DNA from: Deltaproteobacteria bacterium
GTDB taxonomy: Bacteria > Myxococcota > Kuafuiibacteriia > Kuafuiibacteriales > Kuafuiibacteriaceae
Length of the DNA: 64,000 nucleotides
Direction: 5' to 3'
NCBI GenBank assembly: GCA_016703535.1
Contig: JADJBV010000001.1
Location: 434,001 to 498,000, forward strand
A program made the position numbers and the translations under genes. This document shows positions 8,132 to 15,783 of this stretch, in pieces. Under the pieces are notes generated by a model, which made no database searches, was not told where the DNA came from, and saw nothing but the letters and a program-made list of their open reading frames with translations. Every line of letters begins with the position of its first letter. The stretch's first letter is position 1.

Positions 8132-9986
8132 AGACGTCAGTGAGGTCTTCGAGACCCTGAGCCTCTCCAACACCGAACCCCTCGGGGCCCCCGGGTCCAC
8201 CCGCCGGCCCCTTTACCGCGCCGATCCCGACCGGGTGTTGCGGGTCCTGGCCGCCAACCAGTTCGAAGATCCGTACCTGGCCTTTCGCGAGCTCTACGCC
8301 AACGCCTTGGACGCGGTGCGCAGCCGCAAAGACGGGGTCATCCACGTGAAGGTCGCCGCCGATCGGGTGGTGATCGAAGACAACGGCACCGGCCTCGACG
8401 ACGCGGGCCTGGAGGCCTTGACCACCTTGGGCGCCTCGACCCGGCGTGGCCACGACGCGATCGGCCGTTTTGGCATCGGCTTCGCGTCGATCTTCGATCC
8501 GGCCTTGGGGGTGGGGAAGGTCGATTTTCAGGCCCATCGACAAGGCCAAGACGAAGGGGTGGTGATCCGCTTCGTGCCCGACGTCGGCGGGGGCGTCTCC
8601 ATCCAGGTCGACGCTCACCCCAGGCCACGTCTCGGTGGCAGCCGCGTCGAGATCGCCTTCGATCCGAGTCGAGCCAGAGAAGATCGGGTGGCCAAGGTGG
8701 TGGAGGTCTTCGAGACCCACGCCGCGTATTCGGGGGTCGAGACCGAACTCAACGGGCGCCTCCTCGGCAAAGATCTGGCCGACTTCATCAAGGCCGAACT
8801 CAAGGACGGCGACTGGTCCAACGTGGAGCGGGCCTTGTCGGCGGCCTCGGCGGTCAAGGGGCCGGTCGGCGTCGCGGCCATCGATCCTTCTCGCAGCGAG
8901 TCCAAGTTTCGGGCCTATCAACGGGGGCTCTACGTCTGCGAGGTCCCCTTGCCCCGGGTGCAAGGGAAGCCGTGGCCCCGGGGGGTGTTCGGCGCGGTCC
9001 ACGGCGAAGGCCTGGATCTGGTGGCCAGCCGCAACGCCTTCGTCGAAAACGATCACTTCCACCGTTTTCAAGAGGAGCTGCGGCGCCTGGCCTACGAGTC
9101 GGCCTACCGAGTGGTGCGCCACTGGGAGCAGACCAAAGACACCTACGCCCGGATCGTGTTGCTCGACGCCCTCCGTCGGGGCCTGCGCACCACCACCCCC
9201 GAGAGCCTGTTGGCCGAGTCGGACGATCTCTTCTCTAGCGCCGTCGTGCGGTCGCCACTTTTTTATGCCTGGGGCACCAAAAAGCTCTACTCCTTCGAAG
9301 AGCTGGTGGCGCTGAAGCGCAGCGACACCTTCCGGGCCTTGTCCTATCGGCCGGCCTGGCGCGATCGGGACGACGGGCCGATCATGCGGGCCGACGACTC
9401 CATCGAGCGGGACATCTTCCGCAAGTTGTCCGGCATGCGAGAGATGCCGGCGGCGGCCCGGGCCGAAGACGTGGCCATCCCCTCGTGGCTCTCTCGGCTG
9501 CGCGATCGCTTGATGTCCGGGCCGAGGGCCGAATATTCCTTGTTCCAGCGGCCCCTCGACGAGGCCAAGGTCGCGCCGGGCACCAAACGCTTGATCGAAA
9601 AGCTGGAGGAGTTTTTGGCCAGCCCCGAGGTCTCCGAAGCCTTGGCTCGGCTGCTCCCCGGGCCACTCCCGCGGCTGGGCTTCGGCATCTCCCGGAACGC
9701 CTTCGGGCCGGTGGCGGCCTACCGCTTGGGCGAGATCCGCTTCAACGTCGCCCATCGGGCGGTCCGCCGTTTGTCGAAGACCACCGATGCCCAGCTCGGG
9801 GCTTGGGCGCTTTTGCCGGTGTTGGCCCACGAGTTGGCCCACATGTGCCACGAGCTCCATGACCTGGACTTCTATCGGACCAGCCGGGCCATCCTGAGGG
9901 CCTTGGTGGTGGCCGCGGCCAAGATCGACGCCCGGGCCGCGGCCTCAACCATGATGATGCCCGAGCTTGGCTCCGAACCTTCGTAG
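8121..9986 (+). CDS. GHKL (Hsp90-like) ATPase with C-terminal HELAH metalloprotease-type motif
   Basis: The frame opens at 7986, but residues before 8121 are out-of-frame read of the upstream gene; the GTG at 8121 overlaps that gene by 11 bases and gives 621 aa. Bergerat ATP-site motifs: AFRELYANALDAV (Glu57/Asn61), EDNGTGL (86-92), GRFGIGFAS (115-123). The middle part resembles the Hsp90/MutL second domain. Near the end, LPVLAHELAHMCHELHD (residues about 565-581) contains HExxH (570-574), the zinc-binding signature of metallopeptidases, within a predicted helix and followed by further His and Asp residues. Coupling a GHKL head to a protease-like tail is unusual. There is no signal peptide, so it is probably cytoplasmic. 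Substrate unknown; the HExxH could be fortuitous, though its context fits an active-site helix. Confidence 0.8.
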   Translation: MSNEDVSEVFETLSLSNTEPLGAPGSTRRPLYRADPDRVLRVLAANQFEDPYLAFRELYANALDAVRSRKDGVIHVKVAADRVVIEDNGTGLDDAGLEALTTLGASTRRGHDAIGRFGIGFASIFDPALGVGKVDFQAHRQGQDEGVVIRFVPDVGGGVSIQVDAHPRPRLGGSRVEIAFDPSRAREDRVAKVVEVFETHAAYSGVETELNGRLLGKDLADFIKAELKDGDWSNVERALSAASAVKGPVGVAAIDPSRSESKFRAYQRGLYVCEVPLPRVQGKPWPRGVFGAVHGEGLDLVASRNAFVENDHFHRFQEELRRLAYESAYRVVRHWEQTKDTYARIVLLDALRRGLRTTTPESLLAESDDLFSSAVVRSPLFYAWGTKKLYSFEELVALKRSDTFRALSYRPAWRDRDDGPIMRADDSIERDIFRKLSGMREMPAAARAEDVAIPSWLSRLRDRLMSGPRAEYSLFQRPLDEAKVAPGTKRLIEKLEEFLASPEVSEALARLLPGPLPRLGFGISRNAFGPVAAYRLGEIRFNVAHRAVRRLSKTTDAQLGAWALLPVLAHELAHMCHELHDLDFYRTSRAILRALVVAAAKIDARAAASTMMMPELGSEPS

Positions 9987-10086
9987 CTTGAGCTAGTGTC
10001 CCGCGGTTCACCCGCCGGTGAGGACTGAATAGGGCAGTCGTCTCCTCCACCTGAAGGTCCAGATCCAGATCGGTCCGCGGTGCGCC

Positions 10087-10102
10087 TGGCACGAGCCGTG
10101 CT
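10087..10102 (+). promoter_or_regulatory. Candidate sigma-54 (-24/-12) promoter
   Basis: TGGCAC-GAGCC-GTGCT matches the sigma-54 consensus TGGCAC-N5-TTGCA with the essential GG and GC at the right distance and a T-to-G change at the first base of the -12 element. A start about 11-12 bases downstream (near 10113) would give a 29-base leader holding the AAGGAG ribosome site. Not confirmed; sigma-54 promoters also need an enhancer-bound activator, which is not identified here. Confidence 0.45.
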
Positions 10103-10141
10103 CTTAGCCTCCGTGGGCCTACGGGCCCAGAAGGAGCATCG

Positions 10142-10384
10142 ATGAAGATCTTGATCGCGAGTTTGGCCCTGGCGGCCACCGCACCCCTGACGGTGAACAC
10201 CCCGGCGCTGCAAGCCGAACCCGCTACGGCCGTGGCCAGCACGGTCGGCACCAACCCTCACCCGTTTGGGCCGATGGCCGTCGTGTTCGTCCGTTTGGCC
10301 TTCGCCGCGGCCGCCGCTTCGTCCACCAAAAGCAACCTCCCCAGCTACTTTGAGGGACCGGCGCCGACCCAAGCCTTCGATTGA
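10142..10384 (+). CDS. Small exported peptide, possible SdpC-like toxin precursor
   Basis: 80 aa with an ideal ribosome site (AAGGAG at 10131-10136, 5 bases before ATG). Residues 1-25 are a Sec signal peptide (MKILIASLALAATAP... cleavage about ALQA). The mature part of about 55 residues has a hydrophobic core (PMAVVFVRLAFAAAAAS) flanked by polar ends and no Cys. It is the first gene of a three-gene set with SdpA-like and SdpB/HTTM-like genes, the arrangement seen for secreted peptide toxins of the Sdp type. The B. subtilis SdpC toxin is a hydrophobic peptide with a disulfide bond; this one lacks Cys and has no visible sequence similarity to it, so the role is inferred from context, size, export and hydrophobicity. 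Confidence 0.65.
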   Translation: MKILIASLALAATAPLTVNTPALQAEPATAVASTVGTNPHPFGPMAVVFVRLAFAAAAASSTKSNLPSYFEGPAPTQAFD

Positions 10385-10390
10385 AAGAAC

Positions 10391-10426
10391 GAGGGCGCCG
10401 CCGCGCTGCGGTTCGGCGGCGCCCCT
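10391..10426. promoter_or_regulatory. Strong GC hairpin between peptide gene and SdpA-like gene
   Basis: An 11-bp perfect stem (GGGCGCCGCCG paired with CGGCGGCGCCC) plus an outer GA/TC pair with one bulged C closes a 10-base loop. It lies just after the peptide stop and about 10 bases before the ribosome site of the next gene. There is no T-tract, so it may be a partial terminator or an mRNA-stabilising 3' structure that keeps the peptide message more abundant than the maturation genes. Confidence 0.5.
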
Positions 10427-10441
10427 CGAACCAGGAGAGCC

Positions 10442-11131
10442 ATGGAACGAACAATCAAGGCCCTGGCCACCCTGGTGGTCGCGGTCCACCTGCTGTTGAC
10501 CGTCGCCTACAACGCCCCCGAAAGCCCGGCGCGGCAGGCCCTGAGCCCGCTGCTCGAGTCCACGGTTGGTCGCTGGTTCCCCCAGAACTGGCGGATGTTC
10601 GCGCCCGATCCGGCCCGCTCCAACGTCTCGGTGATCGTCGCGTGTTTGGACGCGGCGACCTTGGTGGATCGGCGAGGGTCGGTCGAGACCGCGTCGACCG
10701 CCTGGGCCGGACCTTGGGTCGACATCTCCGCGCCTTTGGCCCGGGCGCACCAAAACTCCCGGCTCTCGGCCTACGACCGGTTCCTGAGGGCCCAAGACGC
10801 CGCCGCCCGCAACGTGTTGGCCGATCCCCACGGCATCGAGGCCTGGGTGAAGTCGTGCAAAAAGGGCGACACTTCGGCTTGCACCTTCGCCGATGAGACC
10901 CGGCGCGCTTGGAAGCGCTCCTCCACGCGATACCTGGTGCGGGTTGCGTCCTCCTATTGTCGCGCGGTCGCGCCGGCCAGCGCCGGGGTGGGGTTGCGGG
11001 TCCGGGATCGACCGGCGGTCCCCTGGTCCAAGCGGCACACCGAGACCGAATCGCCCGCGTCCGAGATGCCCCTCGGCTTCTTCCCAATCGCCGAGGATGT
11101 GATGCCCTCGCCGATGTTCGAATCGAGCTGA
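10442..11131 (+). CDS. SdpA/DUF5819-like membrane-anchored protein
   Basis: 229 aa. Residues 5-24 form one hydrophobic anchor (IKALATLVVAVHLLLTVAY), then a mostly polar domain. The motif VGRWFPQNWRMFAPDPARSN near residue 42-61 matches the FxQNWxxFAPxP signature of DUF5819/SdpA-type proteins, which sit beside HTTM/SdpB membrane proteins. Cys residues in SCKKGDTSACTF and SSYC could form disulfides outside the membrane. In the B. subtilis Sdp system, SdpA and SdpB together mature the secreted SdpC peptide. Ribosome site AGGAGAG precedes the ATG, and the SdpB-like gene starts 3 bases after the stop. The family assignment rests on the motif and the neighbour. Confidence 0.7.
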   Translation: MERTIKALATLVVAVHLLLTVAYNAPESPARQALSPLLESTVGRWFPQNWRMFAPDPARSNVSVIVACLDAATLVDRRGSVETASTAWAGPWVDISAPLARAHQNSRLSAYDRFLRAQDAAARNVLADPHGIEAWVKSCKKGDTSACTFADETRRAWKRSSTRYLVRVASSYCRAVAPASAGVGLRVRDRPAVPWSKRHTETESPASEMPLGFFPIAEDVMPSPMFESS

Positions 11132-11134
11132 CCG

Positions 11135-12058
11135 ATGTGGAAACAACACCCCCTGGTTTTTTGGCTCAACGGCCCGGCCCACCACCGGACCGGGGTCCGC
11201 TTCTTTCAAGCCATGATCGGCGTAGCCCTCTTGTTCCGCTTCGCCACCGAGGTCCCCTTCGCCGGCTGGTTGTGGGGGGCCCGGGGCCTCCCGGGCGGCG
11301 GCGCTTTCCCGGCCCTAGGCCCGTGGTCCCAGGCCGTGGAGGGGCTCTACGCCGACGATCGCCTGATCGTGGGGCTGCTGCTGCTCCAGGCGGTGGGTGC
11401 CTTGCTCCTGATCACCGGCCAGGCCACCCGCTTCGCGGCGTCCTTGTGCCTCTTCGCGGTGACCATGCTCGAGTGGCGCACCATGGAGATCAACGACGGC
11501 GGCGACAACCTGGCCCGGATCTGCCTCTGCTACTTCTTGTTCTTGGCCCCACCGAACAGGGTGGTCGCTCCGGGTTCATTGCGCGCCTACCTGCACAACC
11601 TCGGCGTCCTGCTCCTGATCGCCCAGGTGATGATCCTGTACTTCGTCGCCGGCCTCGCCAAGGCGATGGGGGAGGTCTGGATGAACGGCACGGCCCTCTA
11701 CCTGATCAGCCAGGTCGAGGAGTTTTCGCTCCCGGGGCTCCGGGCCCTCTTCAAGAACCCCTTCCTCACCGTCGGCGCCAGCTACCTCACCTTGGGGCTC
11801 CAGCTCTTCTTCCCGATCTCCTTCTTCACGCGCTTCAAGCTGTTCTTCTTGTTGTTGGGGATGGCCTTTCACCTGGGGATCGCCGGTTTCATGGGCCTGG
11901 TCAGCTTCAGCCTGATCATGGCCGGCGCGGATCTCCTCTTGATCAGCGACGAGGAGTACGGCGGGTTCCGTCGATGGCTCCCCGCGTGGCCCTGGCGTTG
12001 GCCCTTCGCGATCAAGGACACGCCGGCCCTACAGCGGGGGGCAGGCCAGGACCTCTGA
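11135..12058 (+). CDS. SdpB-like HTTM-domain multi-pass membrane protein
   Basis: 307 aa with about seven hydrophobic helices. The segment GGDNLARICLCYFLFLAP and the preceding helix are typical of HTTM (horizontally transferred transmembrane) domains related to vitamin-K-dependent gamma-carboxylase and to the SdpB family. The C-terminal region (LLISDEEYGGFRRWLP) also fits. Located in the inner membrane. With the SdpA-like protein it probably processes or modifies the small peptide encoded upstream. It is translationally close to the SdpA-like gene and convergent with the histidine kinase gene, leaving only 9 bases between the stops and no obvious terminator. Confidence 0.8.
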   Translation: MWKQHPLVFWLNGPAHHRTGVRFFQAMIGVALLFRFATEVPFAGWLWGARGLPGGGAFPALGPWSQAVEGLYADDRLIVGLLLLQAVGALLLITGQATRFAASLCLFAVTMLEWRTMEINDGGDNLARICLCYFLFLAPPNRVVAPGSLRAYLHNLGVLLLIAQVMILYFVAGLAKAMGEVWMNGTALYLISQVEEFSLPGLRALFKNPFLTVGASYLTLGLQLFFPISFFTRFKLFFLLLGMAFHLGIAGFMGLVSFSLIMAGADLLLISDEEYGGFRRWLPAWPWRWPFAIKDTPALQRGAGQDL

Positions 12059-12067
12059 GGGTCACGG

Positions 12068-14290
12068 TCATATCGATCGTCGAGCGGGAGCCTGGTCGCC
12101 GCCAGGCGAAGGGACCTCGGTTCCCCGGCCCAGCGCTCTCTCGAGGGCGGCGGCGAGTTCTTGGCGACGGAGAGGTTTGGTCAGGTAGTCGTCCATGCCC
12201 GCCGCCAAGACCTGCTCCCGATAGCCGGACATGGCGTGCGCGGTCAGCGCGATCACCGGGACCTGGGCTACCGGATCGGGTCGGGCCCGGATGAGACCCG
12301 TGGCCTCGTAGCCCCCCATGCCAGGCATCTCGATGTCCATCAACACCACGGCGATCGCCAGGTCGTCCAAGCGGGCGAGGGCCGCCGCACCGTCTTCGGC
12401 TTCGGCGCTGCGGTAGCCCAAACGCTGCAGGTACATGGTGGCCACCTTGCGGTTGACCGGGTTGTCGTCGACCACCAAGACCAAAGGTGCGTCGGCGTCG
12501 ATCGAACACTCCACTTGGCGGCGAACGGCTTGATGATCGCTGGGGCTCAGCGCCAACACCGAGGCCAGGGCTCGGCGAGAGATCGGCTTGGTGAGCTGAG
12601 CGGCCAGGGGACCCTTGTCCTCCGAGGCCAGGCCGTCTCCCCACTCCGAGAGCAACACCACCTTGGCCTCGTGTTGGGCGGCCAGGTCCTTGGCGTCCTC
12701 GGCGAGATCCTGTTCGCCGTGACGGCGGTCGATGAGGGCCAGGTCAAATCGTCGGGCCTGGAGGAGGGCCCTTGCCTGGGCCAGATCTTCTGGGACTTGG
12801 ACCTTCGCGCCCAGGGCCTCGAGTTGCCCAACCAACACCGCCCGGGTCTTGGGGTGATCTTCGAGCAACACCACCTGGAGGCTCCGGGGTTGGGGGGCCG
12901 GCGCGGTCACCTCGACGGCGGTGGGGAGCTCCAGGCCGATCGTAAAGGTGCTCCCGCGCCCGAGCTCACTTTCAACCCGAATGTGGCCGCCCATCAGCTC
13001 CACGATTCGTCGGCTGATCGCCAGGCCGAGCCCGGTCCCTCCGTAACGTTGAGCGACCTTGGCGTCGGCCTGCACGAAGGGCGCGAAGAGCCGATCGAGG
13101 GCCCCCGGGGGGATGCCAACCCCCGAGTCTCGTACGGTGAGCTCCAGGGCCAAACGTCCGGCCTCCGTCGGTTGCCCCTCGAGGAGCAGCTCGACCTCAC
13201 CACGTTCGGTGAACTTGACCGCGTTGCCGAGCAGGTTCAGCAAAACCTGACGCAGTCGGGCCCCATCACCGCGCACCCACCAGCGGGTGTTCGGCTCGAC
13301 GTTCAAGATCAGCTCCAGGTTCTTCTCCTTGGCTCGCCCGCCGATCAGGGTGAGGGCCTCCTCGGCCACCAGCTCGAGATCGAACGTGTGTTCGTCCAGG
13401 TCCATGCGCCCGGCTTCGATCTTGGAGTAGTCGAGGATGTCGTTGAGCAGCGACAAGAGCGACTCGCCCGAGGCCTGGATGATCTCGGCGAAGCGGCGCT
13501 CCTGTTCACCCAGGGGTTGATCGAGGAGGAGCTCGGCCATCCCGAGGACGCCGTTCATGGGCGTCCGGATCTCGTGGCTCATGGTGGCCAAAAAGACGCT
13601 CTTGGCCCGGTCGGCGGCCTTGGCCTTCTCTTCGGCGACGCGCCGCACCTCGACCTCGGCGGACAACTCCTGCAGGGCCGCCTTGGCCTCCTCTTCAGCG
13701 AGGTGGCGATTGCGCAGGAACGCCGAGATCAAGAGCCCGAAGGTGATCACCAACAACACGATGTTGGCGACCCGGAGCAGGGGCATACGTTCGGGGGGCA
13801 ACACGGTCTGGACCGCCAGGGGTCCCAGGTGACCCGTGCTTAGCCAGAGGACGGTGGCCAAGGCGACCACACTCCAGATCACCAGGGGGCGGGCCCCGCC
13901 GATCAGGCCGGCCAACAAGGGGACGAGGTAGAGCCAGGTGTGGCCGGGTTCGGTGATGCCGCCGTTGCTGGCGCTGGTGAAGGCCACGGTGATCAAGACC
14001 GTGGCGGCGATCAGGTGGGCACTGGCCCTCGGGTTTCGCTTCCAGTCGAGGATCCACAGCCCGAGCGGGACCGCCGCCATGTTGGCGCCGATGGCCCAAG
14101 CGAGGGCCGGTTCGTCGAGCAGCCAATAGGTCAGGGCCGAGACCAGCCCGATCAACTCCAGGCCCGCCGCCGTGACCAGGACCTGACGAAAGTACTCCCG
14201 GACCATCCGAGTCGCCCGGAGGCCTTCTTCACCACCCGCCAGGTGATGACCGAGCCAACCGGCCAGGCGTGGGAGGGCGCGCGTGGTCAA
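12068..14290 (-). CDS. Hybrid sensor histidine kinase with two receiver domains
   Basis: 740 aa from a TTG start at 14290; internal starts near residue 29 are possible. Residues about 35-190 hold six hydrophobic helices (membrane sensor with little external loop), then a coiled coil (195-230), HisKA with MSHEIRTPMNGVLG (phospho-His239), and HATPase_c (about 350-460). Next comes a first receiver (about 470-590) that looks degenerate: the phospho-acceptor strand reads LALIDRRHG with altered surroundings. A second receiver (about 610-725) is intact, with VVDDN, VLMDIEMPGMGGYEA and TKP. No Hpt domain or response-regulator gene is adjacent. Ligand unknown. Confidence 0.92.
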   Translation of the reverse strand: MTTRALPRLAGWLGHHLAGGEEGLRATRMVREYFRQVLVTAAGLELIGLVSALTYWLLDEPALAWAIGANMAAVPLGLWILDWKRNPRASAHLIAATVLITVAFTSASNGGITEPGHTWLYLVPLLAGLIGGARPLVIWSVVALATVLWLSTGHLGPLAVQTVLPPERMPLLRVANIVLLVITFGLLISAFLRNRHLAEEEAKAALQELSAEVEVRRVAEEKAKAADRAKSVFLATMSHEIRTPMNGVLGMAELLLDQPLGEQERRFAEIIQASGESLLSLLNDILDYSKIEAGRMDLDEHTFDLELVAEEALTLIGGRAKEKNLELILNVEPNTRWWVRGDGARLRQVLLNLLGNAVKFTERGEVELLLEGQPTEAGRLALELTVRDSGVGIPPGALDRLFAPFVQADAKVAQRYGGTGLGLAISRRIVELMGGHIRVESELGRGSTFTIGLELPTAVEVTAPAPQPRSLQVVLLEDHPKTRAVLVGQLEALGAKVQVPEDLAQARALLQARRFDLALIDRRHGEQDLAEDAKDLAAQHEAKVVLLSEWGDGLASEDKGPLAAQLTKPISRRALASVLALSPSDHQAVRRQVECSIDADAPLVLVVDDNPVNRKVATMYLQRLGYRSAEAEDGAAALARLDDLAIAVVLMDIEMPGMGGYEATGLIRARPDPVAQVPVIALTAHAMSGYREQVLAAGMDDYLTKPLRRQELAAALERALGRGTEVPSPGGDQAPARRSI

Positions 14291-14340
14291 CGGGGAGTCC
14301 CACTGGCTGCATCGGCCACCCCAGGGAAAATATGAGGGTG

Positions 14341-15351
14341 TTAGAGTCGGATCACCACCTTGCCCAGGTGTTGGCCCGAGGCCAGGTGGACGAAGGCCTC
14401 CTTGGCCTCCGGCAACGGGAAGACGCGATCGATCACCGGCCGAAGTGGGTTCACCTCGAGGGCCGCCACGAACCGCTCGAAGCTGGAGACCGAACCGACG
14501 TAGACGCCCCGCACCGTCTGGCGGCGGTAGAAGACCGCGTGCAGGTTGACCTCACCCCGGGCCCCGGTGAGGACCCCCAACATACTCATGGTGCCGCCGT
14601 AGCGCAGGGCCGCCGCCGACTGATCGAAGGTGGCTTGGCCGCCCACGTCCACCACCAGATCCACCCCACGCCCACCGGTGAGAGCCCGGACTTCCTCACC
14701 CCACTTGGGCACCTTTTGGTAGTCGATGACCGCGGTGGCGCCCAGGGCCAACAAGCGGGCCGCCTTTTCACCGCTGCTGGAGGTCATGAAGACCTTGGCG
14801 CCGGCGGCCTTGGCGAGCTGGAGCCCAAAGACCGACACGCCCCCCGAGCCCTGGAGGAGCACCGTTTCGCCCGGGCGCAAGGTGGCGACCTCGAAGAGCG
14901 CGTGCCACGCGGTGAGCCCGGCGCAGGGCAGGGTGGCGGCCTCTTCGAAGGAATAGTCGGCGGGCACCTTGACCCAGCTGTGCTCAGGCAAGACCACCTC
15001 TTCTTGGAGCATGCCGTCGGCTTTGGCGCCGCCCAAGGCGCTGTGGTGATGGGCGTCGCTGAGCTCCCCGTCGATCCAATGCGGGAAGAAGTTGGCCATC
15101 ACCCGATCGCCGACCTTCCAGCGGGTGACCTCAGGGCCCACCGCCACCACCTCACCGGCGCCGTCCGAGGTGGGGACCCGGGGTCCCGAGGTGTTCTGCT
15201 CGGCGTTTTTGGCGACCAAGAGGTCACGGTAGTTGAGCGAAACCGCCCGCACCCGGACCTTGATCTCTCGGGCCGCCAGCGGTGGAGACGATCGTTCGGT
15301 GAACACCAGGGCGTCGAGGCCCGGTCGTTGGTGCAGCTCCCACAACTTCAT
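14341..15351 (-). CDS. MDR-family NAD(P)H quinone oxidoreductase / zinc-free alcohol dehydrogenase-like enzyme
   Basis: 336 aa, full length for the medium-chain dehydrogenase/reductase superfamily. N-terminal GroES-like domain with VSLNYRDLLVAKN and GDRVMANFF; Rossmann domain with VLLQGSGGVSVFGLQLAKAA (nucleotide loop) and VDLVVDVGGQATF. It lacks the typical structural-zinc Cys cluster, which fits the quinone oxidoreductase (Qor/YhdH) branch and NADPH use. Expected role is reduction of quinones or enones. Divergent from an HxlR regulator that likely controls it. The promoter TTGCGG-16-TATCGT ends 7 bases before the ATG, so the mRNA may be leaderless. Confidence 0.88.
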   Translation of the reverse strand: MKLWELHQRPGLDALVFTERSSPPLAAREIKVRVRAVSLNYRDLLVAKNAEQNTSGPRVPTSDGAGEVVAVGPEVTRWKVGDRVMANFFPHWIDGELSDAHHHSALGGAKADGMLQEEVVLPEHSWVKVPADYSFEEAATLPCAGLTAWHALFEVATLRPGETVLLQGSGGVSVFGLQLAKAAGAKVFMTSSSGEKAARLLALGATAVIDYQKVPKWGEEVRALTGGRGVDLVVDVGGQATFDQSAAALRYGGTMSMLGVLTGARGEVNLHAVFYRRQTVRGVYVGSVSSFERFVAALEVNPLRPVIDRVFPLPEAKEAFVHLASGQHLGKVVIRL

Positions 15352-15358
15352 GCCCGTG

Positions 15359-15410
15359 ACGATACGTTATAGAGTCATAACCGCAAGTACGCACATGTTT
15401 GTGGAGTACT
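15359..15410. promoter_or_regulatory. Divergent promoter and probable HxlR operators
   Basis: On the minus strand, -35 TTGCGG (15381-15386) and -10 TATCGT (15359-15364) are 16 bp apart. The inverted repeat GTTAT-N6-ATAAC (15366-15381) fills the spacer and touches the -35. A second inverted repeat, AGTAC-N15-GTACT (15386-15410), lies toward the regulator gene. Binding of the HxlR dimer here would block the oxidoreductase promoter and could autoregulate. Inferred from position and symmetry. Confidence 0.5.
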
Positions 15411-15425
15411 AACAAAAAAGGAACC

Positions 15426-15770
15426 ATGGGACGGCGAAGAGACGATGACTCGAAGACCCAGTGTGCGGTCGAGGCCTCCTTGGGGGTGATCGGCGGTCGC
15501 TGGAAAGGGGTGGTGCTTTATTGGTTGCTGAAGGGCACCCATCGCTTCGGCGAGCTGAGGCGGCGCCTGCCCAACTGCAGCCCGCGGATCTTGACGCTCC
15601 AGCTGAGAGAGCTGGAGGAGGACGGTTTGGTGAAGCGGACCGTCTACGCCGAGGTCCCGCCCCGGGTGGAGTACGAGTTGACCTCCTTCGGTCGCTCCTT
15701 GGAGCCGGTGCTGTTGGGCCTGCGCGACTGGGGCGAAAAGTACAAACGTCGCCTGCAGCGGCTCGGGTGA
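15426..15770 (+). CDS. HxlR-family winged-helix regulator
   Basis: 114 aa from the ATG at 15426, chosen because AAAAAGGAACC gives a Shine-Dalgarno site; the frame also opens at 15399. The HxlR signature is complete: VIGGRWKGVVLYWLLKGTHR, FGELRRRLPNCSPRILTLQL (recognition helix), RELEEDGLVKRTVYAEVPPR (wing), and a C-terminal dimer helix. A Cys near the N-terminus (Cys14, in TQCAVEA) is in the position of redox or quinone-sensing Cys residues in this family (for example HypR, YodB/QsrR), so it may sense electrophiles. Divergent to the MDR enzyme, its likely target. Confidence 0.88.
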   Translation: MGRRRDDDSKTQCAVEASLGVIGGRWKGVVLYWLLKGTHRFGELRRRLPNCSPRILTLQLRELEEDGLVKRTVYAEVPPRVEYELTSFGRSLEPVLLGLRDWGEKYKRRLQRLG

Positions 15771-15783
15771 GTTTGGCTCAGCT

